Shown here: positions 26,801-34,556 of the stretch, piece by piece
Layout of the letters: every line of letters begins with the position of its first letter
Position numbering within the stretch: position 1 is the stretch's first letter
Notes under the pieces: generated by a model
What the model was told of the DNA's origin: nothing
Seen by the model: the letters and a program-made list of their open reading frames with translations, nothing else
Database searches by the model: none
Translations under genes and position numbers: made by a program
NCBI GenBank assembly: GCA_020638975.1
Contig: JACKHN010000005.1
Coordinates: forward strand, 248,001-312,000
Direction: 5' to 3'
DNA: 64,000 nt
Source: Planctomycetaceae bacterium
Lineage (GTDB): Bacteria; Planctomycetota; Planctomycetia; Pirellulales; Pirellulaceae

Positions 26801-27542
26801 GCTCCGACCTAACTTCAGGAAGAATCCCAACTCGAACCAGCGTGCGCAGGACATCTGGAAGAAAGATTGGGGCGGTTGGGTGAATGCCGCCGAGCGATTA
26901 CAAGTGACCAACTCGCAGGTCACACAGTCGGACGGCGTCGTCCGCGTCAGCTTCGACATGAAGCTGACTAGTGTCTCGAACAGTAAGCTGCAACTGGCTT
27001 ATGAATTTCGGGGAGACGGTACGGTCGCGGTGGTGATGCAATACGAACCGCGACAGAAGAACACCAACCCGTTGCTGCCTCGCTTTGGCATGTCGCTAGC
27101 AGTCGCCGATTCGCTCAACCGAGTTCGTTGGTATGGACGAGGCCCGCACGAGACCTATTGGGATCGCAAGACCGGCGGAGAGATTGGAGTCTTTGCCAAC
27201 ACCGTCGACAACATGTGGCATCCCTATGTCCGGTCGCAAGACACGGGGAATCGAGCCGATACACGTTGGTTCGAAATGCAGGGCGACGCTTCACCGGGCC
27301 TGCGCATTACAGCAACTGATGCTCCCATGAACTTCTCGGCATTACCGTTCACGCTCGACGATTTAGATGCAGCTGCTCATCCTTACGAACTACCTCGCCG
27401 TAACTTCAACACGATCTTTATCGATTCCCAGTTACAGGGGGTTGGCGGTGACAACAGTTGGGGTGCCCGGACACATCGTCAGTACACGCTTCCCGGCAAC
27501 AAGCCACACGAACTAGGATTCGTGCTTCAACCGATTCGTTAA
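23811..27542 (+). CDS. GH2 beta-galactosidase with a LamG-like domain inserted in the catalytic part, secreted
   Basis: 1243 aa with a signal peptide (residues 1-23, ending ILAQAP). Order: jelly-roll sugar-binding domain, two immunoglobulin-like domains, TIM barrel, long insertion, rest of the barrel and C-terminal domain 5 fold. Proton donor Glu489 is in SLGNESGNG and nucleophile Glu553 in QCEYAHAMGNS. Compared with LacZ, about 210 residues (roughly 590-800) are inserted between WDWVDQG and AYGGDFGDLPND; they read like a concanavalin/LamG domain (LTGPLTLEVEVKGQ, then GWNRITASYDGKQMALYVNG, then ARIYARALSADEV). The insert may help bind polysaccharide. The exact sugar is not certain. A DUF1080 gene follows 52 bp later. 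Confidence 0.93.
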   Translation: MKHLRWWLPALLCTMIGTPILAQAPDWENEQVIGRNKLPGRVDSLPFPTSESAVANDRSSSDWYQSLNGEWNFHWSPEPAMRPGAFYSSEFDDTAWDKLPVPGCWQMYGYGIPVYTNATYPFKKDEPRVMGEPENKDWTSYKWRNQVGSYRRKFTVPAEWQQRRVIMHFEGVDSAFYLWVNGKQVGYSQDSRTPAAFDVTEFLVDGENLLAVEVYQYCDGSYLEDQDMWRMSGIFRDVYLWSHAEVHVRDFVVSTDLDENYRDAMMDVRVELSNHSAATQSFSLEAELWNSQGDVVLSRDVSGEIAPRGTQLASIAHLAISNPDKWTAETPQLYKVLLKLKDSDGNTIECLSHNVGFREVVIADGQLKVNGQPILVKGVNRHEHDPVTGHTVSVESMRQDIVLMKQFNINTVRTSHYPDHPKFYELCDEYGLYVIDEANVEAHGYGWGPDNNAIAKDPRWQEAHVDRARRMVERDKNHPSIIVWSLGNESGNGVCLEAMYDWIKQRDPSRPIEYEQAHERRNTDIYCPMYMNIAGMIKYATKEGITRPLIQCEYAHAMGNSVGNLQDYWDAIEKYPALQGGCIWDWVDQGITKKVPTAKLAESSSGPRAFILGTHDAGEGVVGAVALENDTRLDLTGPLTLEVEVKGQRVDRFNPLISKGDHQYLLRMDNGGINFTLFKDKWVGLQTPYDKADLKAGWNRITASYDGKQMALYVNGDEKARGAGPASIDPSNHLVNIGRNSEHQERVSRLPIRRARIYARALSADEVANVEDRDNEQLVLDVDLRNASDNGQPMSPRGIREFFAYGGDFGDLPNDADFCCNGLVQPDRTLNPHIWEVKKVYQNITVEKAEATGMFRIRNKHFFTNLDQFECDWKLRIDGEIALEGSLGRLDIAPQTSRVVEVPVKTHEQAECFLTISFRLPNDTSWADQGHVVAWDQVALTTGSADATMVSNDKHVSATEDGAEVSVVGDGFAARIDKQSGTLVSYSVSDHELLAAPLRPNFRKNPNSNQRAQDIWKKDWGGWVNAAERLQVTNSQVTQSDGVVRVSFDMKLTSVSNSKLQLAYEFRGDGTVAVVMQYEPRQKNTNPLLPRFGMSLAVADSLNRVRWYGRGPHETYWDRKTGGEIGVFANTVDNMWHPYVRSQDTGNRADTRWFEMQGDASPGLRITATDAPMNFSALPFTLDDLDAAAHPYELPRRNFNTIFIDSQLQGVGGDNSWGARTHRQYTLPGNKPHELGFVLQPIR

Positions 27543-27594
27543 TGCGTTCCGATCCATGCTCTCACAAGACATTCACTCAACGGATGAACTTAAG

Positions 27595-28347
27595 ATGTCC
27601 AATTCGCTGACCGACCGTCGCATCGTACTCACTACTGTGTTGGCAATAAACGTCTGCTTGTTATTCGCCGAGTCGACCGATGCTGCTGGTTCTCGACGCT
27701 TCCGCCGTAGCAACAGGCCCGTTGCAGCAAGCTGTTGCTCGTCGCTACCGTCGGTACCGCCGCTATTCGACGGTAAAACGCTCGACAACTGGACGACGCT
27801 CGATGGAAAACCGATCACGACAGGCTGGGAGGTCGTCGATGGCGTGATTCATTTGAACAAGGAGCAGGGGCGCGCCGGTCACATCATTACAAAGCACGAA
27901 TACGGCGACTTCGAGCTGAGTTTCGACTGGAAGATCGCCACGGGTGGTAACAGCGGGGTGAAGTACCGCGTTCAAAAGTACGGTAACAAAACGCTTGGCT
28001 GCGAGTATCAGATCTATGACGATGCCGGGGCGCGTAAACTCAAACCGAGGAATAGCGCTGGTTCGCTATACGATTTGTATGAGCCTAACGAGCATAAACA
28101 GCTAAATGCGACCGGCGAATTCAATTCGACCAGAATCGTCGTGCAGGGCGACCGAATCGAGCATTGGCTGAACGGAAAGCAGATTCTTGCCGCTACGGTA
28201 GGCAGTCCCGATTGGGACGAACGCATCGCGGCCAGCAAGTTTTCCGAAGAGAAAAACTTTGGCGAGAATCGTTTCGGCAAGATCATGCTGACCGATCATG
28301 GCAGCGAAGTGTGGTATCGGAAGGTCCAGCTTCGGTCGTTGGATTGA
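27595..28347 (+). CDS. Secreted DUF1080 (3-keto-disaccharide hydrolase-like) protein
   Basis: 250 aa from ATG 27595, with an N-terminal signal peptide (VLAINVCLLFAESTDAAG). The domain begins PPLFDGKTLDNWTTLDGK and continues with YGDFELSFDWKIATGGNSGV, LGCEYQIYDDAG and a final strand VWYRKVQLRSL, the standard DUF1080 jelly-roll, often called 3-keto-glucoside-1,2-lyase/hydratase or 3-keto-disaccharide hydrolase. It probably acts on oxidised sugar glycosides in the periplasm. It lies just downstream of the GH2 gene in the same direction, fitting one carbohydrate-use unit. Confidence 0.9.
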   Translation: MSNSLTDRRIVLTTVLAINVCLLFAESTDAAGSRRFRRSNRPVAASCCSSLPSVPPLFDGKTLDNWTTLDGKPITTGWEVVDGVIHLNKEQGRAGHIITKHEYGDFELSFDWKIATGGNSGVKYRVQKYGNKTLGCEYQIYDDAGARKLKPRNSAGSLYDLYEPNEHKQLNATGEFNSTRIVVQGDRIEHWLNGKQILAATVGSPDWDERIAASKFSEEKNFGENRFGKIMLTDHGSEVWYRKVQLRSLD

Positions 28348-28404
28348 GGCGAGTAGAGTTCAGGATTCAGAAGTCACTCTGAAACTGACTGACCGCTGAC
28401 TTCT

Positions 28405-28632
28405 TCAGTCTGCAATATAGTCTGCCACGGCGACCACATTACCGCCCGCCGTCACAACATCTGCGGCGTATAGCTTTCGTCGTCGCCGCGTCTCAATCTC
28501 GCCATTAACGGCCACTTCGCCATTTTGGATCAAGAGCTTTGCGTGGCCGCCGGTTTCTGCGAGTCCCGTGAACTTCAAGAAATTGTCCAGGCGAATCGAC
28601 TCTGTTTCAGGTTGTGGGGCATCTTGTTCCAA
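28405..28632 (-). CDS. Small S4-domain RNA-binding protein
   Basis: 75 aa. The whole protein is one S4 domain: IRLDNFLKFTGLAETGGHAKL, then IQNGEVAVNGEIETRRRRKL and VVAVADYIAD. This is the YbcJ/YaaA-type small S4 protein that binds structured RNA; the target is unknown. It lies 11 bp after the stop of the next gene on the same strand, suggesting co-transcription. Confidence 0.88.
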   Translation of the reverse strand: MEQDAPQPETESIRLDNFLKFTGLAETGGHAKLLIQNGEVAVNGEIETRRRRKLYAADVVTAGGNVVAVADYIAD

Positions 28633-28643
28633 TCGGTACTCCT

Positions 28644-29096
28644 CTACTTCTCGGTGGAAGAAATCTGTTGTTGTAAGAATGCAGCCAACTCGGCAGGGTC
28701 GTCCGTTCCGATGCGCAGCTTTCGCCCACGACTCATGTACACATCAACACAGTCGAATCCCCACAGGTTCCACGTCCACCCACCGCTCGGGCTGATATGG
28801 ATTCCCCAGCCATCGAACCAAGACGAACGACCTTGTTCCACTCGTTCGAGATCAGCGTAAAGCACGCTACGACGGAATAGCGGTAAGGGGCCGAAACAGA
28901 TGAGCAGTGCGTCGCCATTATCTCGGATCGTCAACTGCCGAAAGGCAAGTGCGAGAATTGCGGTGAAGCCGCCGCCAGCAGCCAAGCTGAATTGAGCCAC
29001 AGGTTCGGGAATTGACCACGCAACTACGAACATGCCGCTCGCAACGACCACAAGCAGTAGGTAAAACGGCGCTTTTTGAGTGTGATCGTAGCGCAT
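28644..29096 (-). CDS. Membrane protein of unknown function with two helices
   Basis: 150 aa from ATG 29096; the frame is open to 29171 but the added residues lack protein character. Two hydrophobic segments, residues about 11-30 (FYLLLVVVASGMFVVAWSI) and 35-55 (FSLAAGGGFTAILALAF), then a soluble beta-rich part with RSSWFDGWGIHISPSGGWTW, RGRKLRIGTDDPAELAAF and a C-terminal helix. The pattern of two helices followed by a PH-like domain resembles small bacterial PH-domain proteins; that is a guess. Confidence 0.7.
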   Translation of the reverse strand: MRYDHTQKAPFYLLLVVVASGMFVVAWSIPEPVAQFSLAAGGGFTAILALAFRQLTIRDNGDALLICFGPLPLFRRSVLYADLERVEQGRSSWFDGWGIHISPSGGWTWNLWGFDCVDVYMSRGRKLRIGTDDPAELAAFLQQQISSTEK

Positions 29097-29253
29097 AGAA
29101 CTAGGCGAAGTCGGGGTCAGCAGGGGGCAATCGAGGCTTCTGTCCTCGCGACAGCGTTGCCTATCTAGCAAGAAGTCTTACGCCAAATTCCGCGGTCGGT
29201 CCAGCGGGGCCACGCGTCTAGTAATCTTCGGAGGTGGCGAGCCAACTCGGCGC

Positions 29254-29460
29254 CTAACCGGTGTTACGCTGCCAATGCGATTGAGGGTCGCTCACGAACT
29301 CATCAATCAGATGTTCGTCGATGGCATAGAAGGCGACGGACCACGCGTTTTCCGACCGATCCCAGAAGACCGCCATCCAGCGGGTCTCGTCTATACGCTC
29401 GCAGAGTTTCACGATCTGCTCGGACCAAAGTACGTAGCAATCCCCAGATTGAAGCCTCAT
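29254..29460 (-). CDS. Small hypothetical protein with a strong ribosome-binding site
   Basis: 68 aa. Not recognised. Rich in Trp and acidic residues (LWSEQIVKLCERIDETRWMA, then YAIDEHLIDEFVSDPQSHW). AGGAG (complement of 29467-29471) sits 6 bases before the ATG, which supports real translation even though the gene is short. It does not overlap any other gene. Confidence 0.6.
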   Translation of the reverse strand: MRLQSGDCYVLWSEQIVKLCERIDETRWMAVFWDRSENAWSVAFYAIDEHLIDEFVSDPQSHWQRNTG

Positions 29461-29628
29461 CGCCTTCTCCTCTTTGCCTGTTCCTACTTCTACCCTAATC
29501 AGGATTCAGATCCCGGCAAGTCGTTCGAACGGATTCACTGCCCATGAGGGGCTCTAAACAGCGATGGTCGTTTGTCCAGAGCAGGCAATCAGTTCATAAT
29601 ATCGGCAAGCAACTGAAGGGAGTTTGTC

Positions 29629-30627
29629 GTGTCAAGACATTTCATAGTTGTGATGCTTCTGACGACGACGGCACCTGCCTTCGTCCACGCAGAGGTGCCA
29701 ACGCGATCATTGCGTGCGTTACCAGAGTCGGTACGATCGCCGGCCTCAAATGCGTTGACGCCCGAGAAGGTTGAACTGGGGAAGCAACTGTTCTTCGACC
29801 CGCGTCTGTCCGGCGACAACAGGATGAGCTGTGCGACTTGCCATATCCCGCAGAAAGCGTTTGCCGATGGGCTGGCTAAATCGCCCGGAAACGGTGGCAA
29901 GTTGTTGGCGAGAAATACGCAAGGCTTGGCGAATGTAGGGCTATTTGCGACCTTCTTCTGGGATGGGCGAGCGAGTTCGTTAGAAGAGCAGGCTTTGGCA
30001 CCGATCGAATCGCCAGAGGAGATGAATCAGGACATCGATGAACTTGAAAAAGAATTGAACGATGTTCCTGGTTATGTGACCCAGTTTCAAGCCATCTTCG
30101 GGACACTCGTTACGCGCGATGGCATTGCCAAGTCGCTCGCAGCATTCCAGAGGACGCTCGTTACTAAAGCGTCTCCGTTTGATCGCTATCTTGCCGGCGA
30201 TAAAGCTGCCATCTCAACGGCGGCGCGGCGAGGCTTGGAACTGTTCGAGGGCGATGCAGGTTGCATACAATGCCATAACGGACCTTTGTTGAGTGACGGC
30301 AAGTTCTATCGCATCGGAGCATCGTGGCGCGACCGAGGACGGGGGATAATCACCGAAAATCCTGATGACGATTACCGGTTCCGTACACCTACACTACGTA
30401 ACGTCGCCGAGACCGCGCCGTATATGCACGATGGTTCGCTCAAGACGTTGTACGACGTTGTTTTGTTTTACTTTCGTGGAGTTCCCAAAGCGACGCCAGA
30501 AGGCCAACCGCTCGATATCGAACCGCGAGTGGACAGCAGCTTCTCCGACATCGATAGCTTGGTCGCGTTCCTGCGTTCTCTGACCGGTGAGTTGCCGGAC
30601 ATCGGCGCGCCGACATTGCCGCAATAG
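29629..30627 (+). CDS. Di-haem cytochrome c peroxidase (MauG/CCP family), secreted
   Basis: 332 aa from a GTG, preceded by GAAGGGAG. Signal peptide residues 1-21 (ending APAFVHAE). Two CxxCH haem sites: CATCH near residue 66 and CIQCH near residue 213. Family motifs KVELGKQLFFDPRLSGD, FFWDGRASSLEEQA and ETAPYMHDGSLKTLYDVV are all present. It reduces hydrogen peroxide with electrons from small c-type cytochromes in the periplasm, or acts as a MauG-like oxidase. A second member lies at 44685-45686. Confidence 0.93.
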   Translation: MSRHFIVVMLLTTTAPAFVHAEVPTRSLRALPESVRSPASNALTPEKVELGKQLFFDPRLSGDNRMSCATCHIPQKAFADGLAKSPGNGGKLLARNTQGLANVGLFATFFWDGRASSLEEQALAPIESPEEMNQDIDELEKELNDVPGYVTQFQAIFGTLVTRDGIAKSLAAFQRTLVTKASPFDRYLAGDKAAISTAARRGLELFEGDAGCIQCHNGPLLSDGKFYRIGASWRDRGRGIITENPDDDYRFRTPTLRNVAETAPYMHDGSLKTLYDVVLFYFRGVPKATPEGQPLDIEPRVDSSFSDIDSLVAFLRSLTGELPDIGAPTLPQ

Positions 30628-30672
30628 CGTTGTTGCACTTGTTATGTCTTCGCAGAGTTACCCTGCGACGCG

Positions 30673-32043
30673 TTAGGGCGAGGCCACGCAGTAGACGTGC
30701 TTGCTGGACCGAATGAACAGCTGTCCGTCGCTGACCGCCGGCGTTGCGCTGAAATCTTCGGAGTCGCTCGTGACACGATTGGTTGCGAGTTGCTCGAATT
30801 TGTCAGACGCTTTCAAGACGAAGATGTCGCCGGATCGCGATGTGAAGTAGATCTTTCAATCCGCGATGACTGGCGAGGCATAGTCGCCGCCAAATCCACC
30901 ACCGCCACCGCGTCGACCACGGCTGCTGCCCGCTTCACCACCGCCAGCTCGGTTCTGCGACGCGCCAGACGCACCTTCGAGTCGCGATTGAAACACTTTT
31001 TCACCTGAATCCGCTGCAATACAGTTGGCGATACCATTCGAGAAGAAGTAGATGCGGCCGTCATAGATAACGGGCGTGCCGATGCGATTCGAATCGCGCC
31101 CCGACCAAACGACGCTCGATTCGGTCACGTCGCCTTTGCCGCCCGCGCGAACTGCGATGGAGCCGCCGCCGCGTCCTTCGATGCCGTAAACGATCCCGCC
31201 TTCTGTCACAACGCTGGAACAAAACGAATCGGTCTCCATGACGGAGCAATACCAGCGAAGTTTGCCATCGTCCGGATTGAAGGCCCAGAATTCGTAGGGA
31301 ACGCCAAGCACAAGGTCCGTTCGCTCTTCATCGACTTTGACCATCACAGGAGTGCCCCACGTCGAGCTTAATCCCGCGGCTTCCTGTCGCCACACTTCTT
31401 TGCCAGTCGCCTTATCCAACGCGACGACCGCGTGACTCTCGGCACTCGCGGTTACAATTACGGTGTCTTTGTAAAGCACTGGACTGGATGCCGAACCCCA
31501 CCCACGAGGATCGGACTCGGTACCGATCTTTGCTTGCCACAGTTGATTGCCATCCATATCAAAGGCGAACGCGCCGCACTTACCAAAATAGACATAAATG
31601 CGTTCGCCATCGGAGACGGGCGTATGAGATGCATAACCATGCTCGGCGAACATCCCGCCATAGTTGTCTTCGGGCAGAACCGGTTCGACCGATGTCGACC
31701 AAATCGTCTTGCCTGTGTTACGATCGAGACAGATTAAGTGACGACGCAGATTCTTCTGATCTCCCGGGTTCCCTCGGTCGACGCCATATCCTGACCAGCA
31801 TGTAACAAAGAGGCGGTCGCCGACGATGATCGGGCTCGACGATCCGGGGCCCGGTAACGCGACCTTCCACTTCAGATTCTCCGTATCGCTGAAGTTGGTC
31901 GGAACCGGTGCCTTGTCTTGACTAACACCCGAACCATTCGGGCCACGAAATCTCGCCCAGTCCGCAGCGGACGCGAACGTCGCGATGCAAAGCAGTGTTA
32001 TGGCAAGACAAGTAATGAACCCGCGTTGACGTGTCATCAACAT
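30673..32043 (-). pseudogene. PQQ-type propeller protein gene interrupted by an in-frame TGA
   Basis: The frame runs 395 codons from ATG 32043 and stops at TGA (complement of 30856-30858). The same frame then continues for 60 more codons to TAA at 30673-30675 and is clearly propeller sequence: KIYFTSRSGDIFVLKASDKF, then FSATPAVSDGQLFIRSSKHV. The stop replaces the Gly expected in VIAD-G-KIYF, a single GGA to TGA change. N-terminal signal peptide ends ATFASAAD, followed by WARFRGPNGSGVSQ and repeated blades (RHLICLDRNTGKTIWST) of BamB/quinoprotein alcohol dehydrogenase type. A Gly/Arg-rich stretch precedes the break. The truncated form lacks its last blade, so it is probably inactive unless the stop is read through or is a sequencing error. 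Confidence 0.8.
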
Positions 32044-32109
32044 GGTGGAAGCTCCTGGCGAGACGATAGTTTTAATCGCGTGACTGGATTGCGAGCAAAG
32101 CCAGTAAGA

Positions 32110-32850
32110 CTAGCCTGGTCGCCGAACACTTTGAAACACTGGCTTACCGATACCGCCTTTCAGCGTACCGTCTTCCAATTCCTCGACCGTTCGGCCCAGG
32201 ACGATATCAAAGTTTGCGGCCAGTTCACCAAGCTTCGAGTCTTGAATCGGGGCGAAGTCGACGAGGATCGATTTCCGGGCCAACGGGTCTTTGACATTGC
32301 GGAACAATCCGTCAGACTCATTCATCTCGTGACCATTGATCAGCATCTGAGTCGTGAAGATGCGTTGCCCATTCTTGCTGATGCCAAAGTGAATATGAGG
32401 CGTTCGAGAAACACCGCCGACGCCATAAGGAACCGGCTTGATCGTGCGGAAATAATATTCGCCCTTGGAGTTTGTCAGGAAGCGACCGTAGCCTTGGAAG
32501 TTGCTGTCGCGACCTTCATTACTGGCTCCTCCCGTGTGGATGTAGGAGCCCTGATTGTCGACTTGCCAGATTTCAACGAAGGCGTTTCGTACTGGTGCGC
32601 CAGTCGCTGTAAGAATGCGTCCCGTTAGATGCGTAATTTCACCGACGGCGGGCGTGATCGCGTCGTTCAACAGCAGCAGGTCGTTGTCAGTATCGAGCGG
32701 TAGATTATCGGGATAGAACGGCCCCTCGCCGACCGTCGGGGTTCGAACCAACTCCCCGGCGAACAACCCGGGCGCAGAAAACATTGCGGCACCGAGAGCA
32801 CCGGTTTGAAGAAAGCGACGACGATTCGTGTAAATCAAACTAAGAGCCAT
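32110..32850 (-). CDS. Intradiol ring-cleavage dioxygenase-like protein, Tat-exported
   Basis: 246 aa. N-terminal twin-arginine signal NRRRFLQTGALGAAMFSAPG. The core matches intradiol (catechol/protocatechuate) dioxygenases: the iron-binding tyrosines in NQGSYIH and in TIKPVPYG and the two histidines in RTPHIHF are all present. These enzymes open aromatic diols between the hydroxyls using non-haem ferric iron. Export to the periplasm is unusual for classical catechol dioxygenases but common for this Tat-linked subgroup. It lies 66 bp upstream of the propeller pseudogene on the same strand. Confidence 0.88.
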   Translation of the reverse strand: MALSLIYTNRRRFLQTGALGAAMFSAPGLFAGELVRTPTVGEGPFYPDNLPLDTDNDLLLLNDAITPAVGEITHLTGRILTATGAPVRNAFVEIWQVDNQGSYIHTGGASNEGRDSNFQGYGRFLTNSKGEYYFRTIKPVPYGVGGVSRTPHIHFGISKNGQRIFTTQMLINGHEMNESDGLFRNVKDPLARKSILVDFAPIQDSKLGELAANFDIVLGRTVEELEDGTLKGGIGKPVFQSVRRPG

Positions 32851-33037
32851 GAGGGCACTCCTTAAGCCAGTTGAGCGAAGATGAGGGCAGATGCTCAGAA
32901 TTCAAACCGACATGGGCATTCAAGCCGGTCGCCATGAAACCCCGAGCGAACGAGAAGTGTTTCGCTAAATCATGCGAAGATTGCGAGACAATCGCAAGCG
33001 ACGTCCGCAGAATCTCTAGTGATTGACGGCACGAGCG

Positions 33038-34117
33038 TTAGGTTTGAGGCTGCGAGCGCTGGGGGCGTGTGGCCAACGGACGTCGCGTCGATGCCCGATC
33101 ATCGGTGGTAACTAGGCCGCTTGTCTTGGCCAACTGAGCCAGCGTATCTGCGGATGGAACTGGGACGAGGCAATCTTTCTCGACGTCCCAGAGTTTGAGC
33201 CGAAAGCAGGCGAGGATATCTCGCGGGTGCAGCGATGTTGTTCCGGGAGATTGAAGCTCTTCGATCCCAGCCATGGCCGCGGGCAAGCGGTAGAACGGAA
33301 TGTGTGCGTTCAAGTGATGGACATGATGGTAACCGATGTTGCCAGAGAACCAGTGCATCAGGCGGTTCATCTTGATATAGCTGGACGAATGTAATGCCGC
33401 GAAGACATAACTCCACTCGGAACTGTCGCGCAGTTTGACTCCGGGATAATTGTGTTGGCAATAAAACAGATACGCCCCCATCGCTGCCGCGATTACCGAT
33501 GGCAAAATCAGGCCCAGCACAAGCCAATCCCACCCCATATACCCAAGGCCGATTGCGACGGACAGATGTGCGGCGATTGAAATCGCTGAGTCGTAATGCT
33601 TGCGCGGGCTAATGAACAACGACCGCAGACACATCCCGTACAGAAAGATCGTGATGTATCCAGATGCGATGGTCAGCGGATGGCGGGCGAGCGAATAGAG
33701 GAAGCGATCCTGTGCCGATGCGTTCGCATACGCTTCGGTCGTCATCATGGGATACGAGCCGATGTCTGCCCCAAAAATCTTGGCGTTATTCTTGTGATGG
33801 TGATTGTGTGAGCGATTCCAGATGCTGGGTGGGTTCAACGCCAGCACGCCGTAAACAAACATGATCGCGCGAGCCACGCGCGAGCCTCGCAATATCGTCC
33901 CGTGCTGGAAGTCGTGGTACAGAATGAACAAACGTACCTGTACCAGTCCCGCCAAGATGCTACTGACGATACGCACTCCCCAGGGAAGATTTGTACATGT
34001 CAGGAAGACAAAGCCACCAAAAATGGCCAGCGTCGAAAGAAGATGCCACCAGCTGAGCCAGCGAACTTCTCGCGCATAGGGCTTGCTGGCCAGAATGAGG
34101 GCTTTGGGATCTCGCAT
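33038..34117 (-). CDS. Membrane fatty acid desaturase
   Basis: 359 aa integral membrane di-iron protein. Three histidine boxes: HDFQH at 68-72, HNHHH at 104-108 and HHVHH at 264-268. Hydrophobic helices at about 24-45, 48-66, 150-170 and 180-218 give the usual four-helix layout with the boxes on the cytoplasmic side. It introduces a double bond into fatty acyl chains or related lipids; position specificity cannot be read. The ferredoxin or cytochrome partner is not encoded next to it. Confidence 0.9.
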   Translation of the reverse strand: MRDPKALILASKPYAREVRWLSWWHLLSTLAIFGGFVFLTCTNLPWGVRIVSSILAGLVQVRLFILYHDFQHGTILRGSRVARAIMFVYGVLALNPPSIWNRSHNHHHKNNAKIFGADIGSYPMMTTEAYANASAQDRFLYSLARHPLTIASGYITIFLYGMCLRSLFISPRKHYDSAISIAAHLSVAIGLGYMGWDWLVLGLILPSVIAAAMGAYLFYCQHNYPGVKLRDSSEWSYVFAALHSSSYIKMNRLMHWFSGNIGYHHVHHLNAHIPFYRLPAAMAGIEELQSPGTTSLHPRDILACFRLKLWDVEKDCLVPVPSADTLAQLAKTSGLVTTDDRASTRRPLATRPQRSQPQT

Positions 34118-34556
34118 CGACGTCTTTCATCCTTGAAAGGTCAGTGACGCCGGACGGCTTGCGTCGTAAGAATCGAAGGGCTCAACATACCCCCCATCTC
34201 ATTCGATTCATAGCCCTAACTTGTTTGTTCCAATCAATATGTGACCTTTCGTGGGCAATCGCTTCAGCCGACGTCGGCAGGTCCCCGAGTCGCCGACTAC
34301 TAAGCCCTATCGGCATTGGTGCCAGCGGCGTTTCAGTAACTTGTAGCGATAGATCCGAGGATCCGGCAGAAACCTCAAAAGATCCTTCAGAATTCTGTGG
34401 CTTTCTAGTTGTGGATGCTTGGCGGGCAATTAGAATGAAACTCAGCCTGAGCAGGTTTCTGCCCCACCTGCCAGGTAAGGCCCTTCGCGGATTCTGCCCC
34501 TCCGCGATTGGCCGTTTTTATTTCTTGGCACTGCTAGCACGAAATGCCGCAGCGAT
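34118..34556. other. Gene-free stretch between the desaturase and a sulfatase
   Basis: 439 bp with no supported gene. It is upstream of the desaturase start and downstream of the sulfatase stop, so it must hold the desaturase promoter, but no clear promoter, hairpin or repeat could be picked out by eye. Confidence 0.6.

Noticed and set aside
30856..30858. The in-frame TGA as selenocysteine or a reassigned codon
   Set aside because: Other genes in the window end normally with TGA, the position is a propeller turn Gly, and no SECIS-like hairpin follows it.
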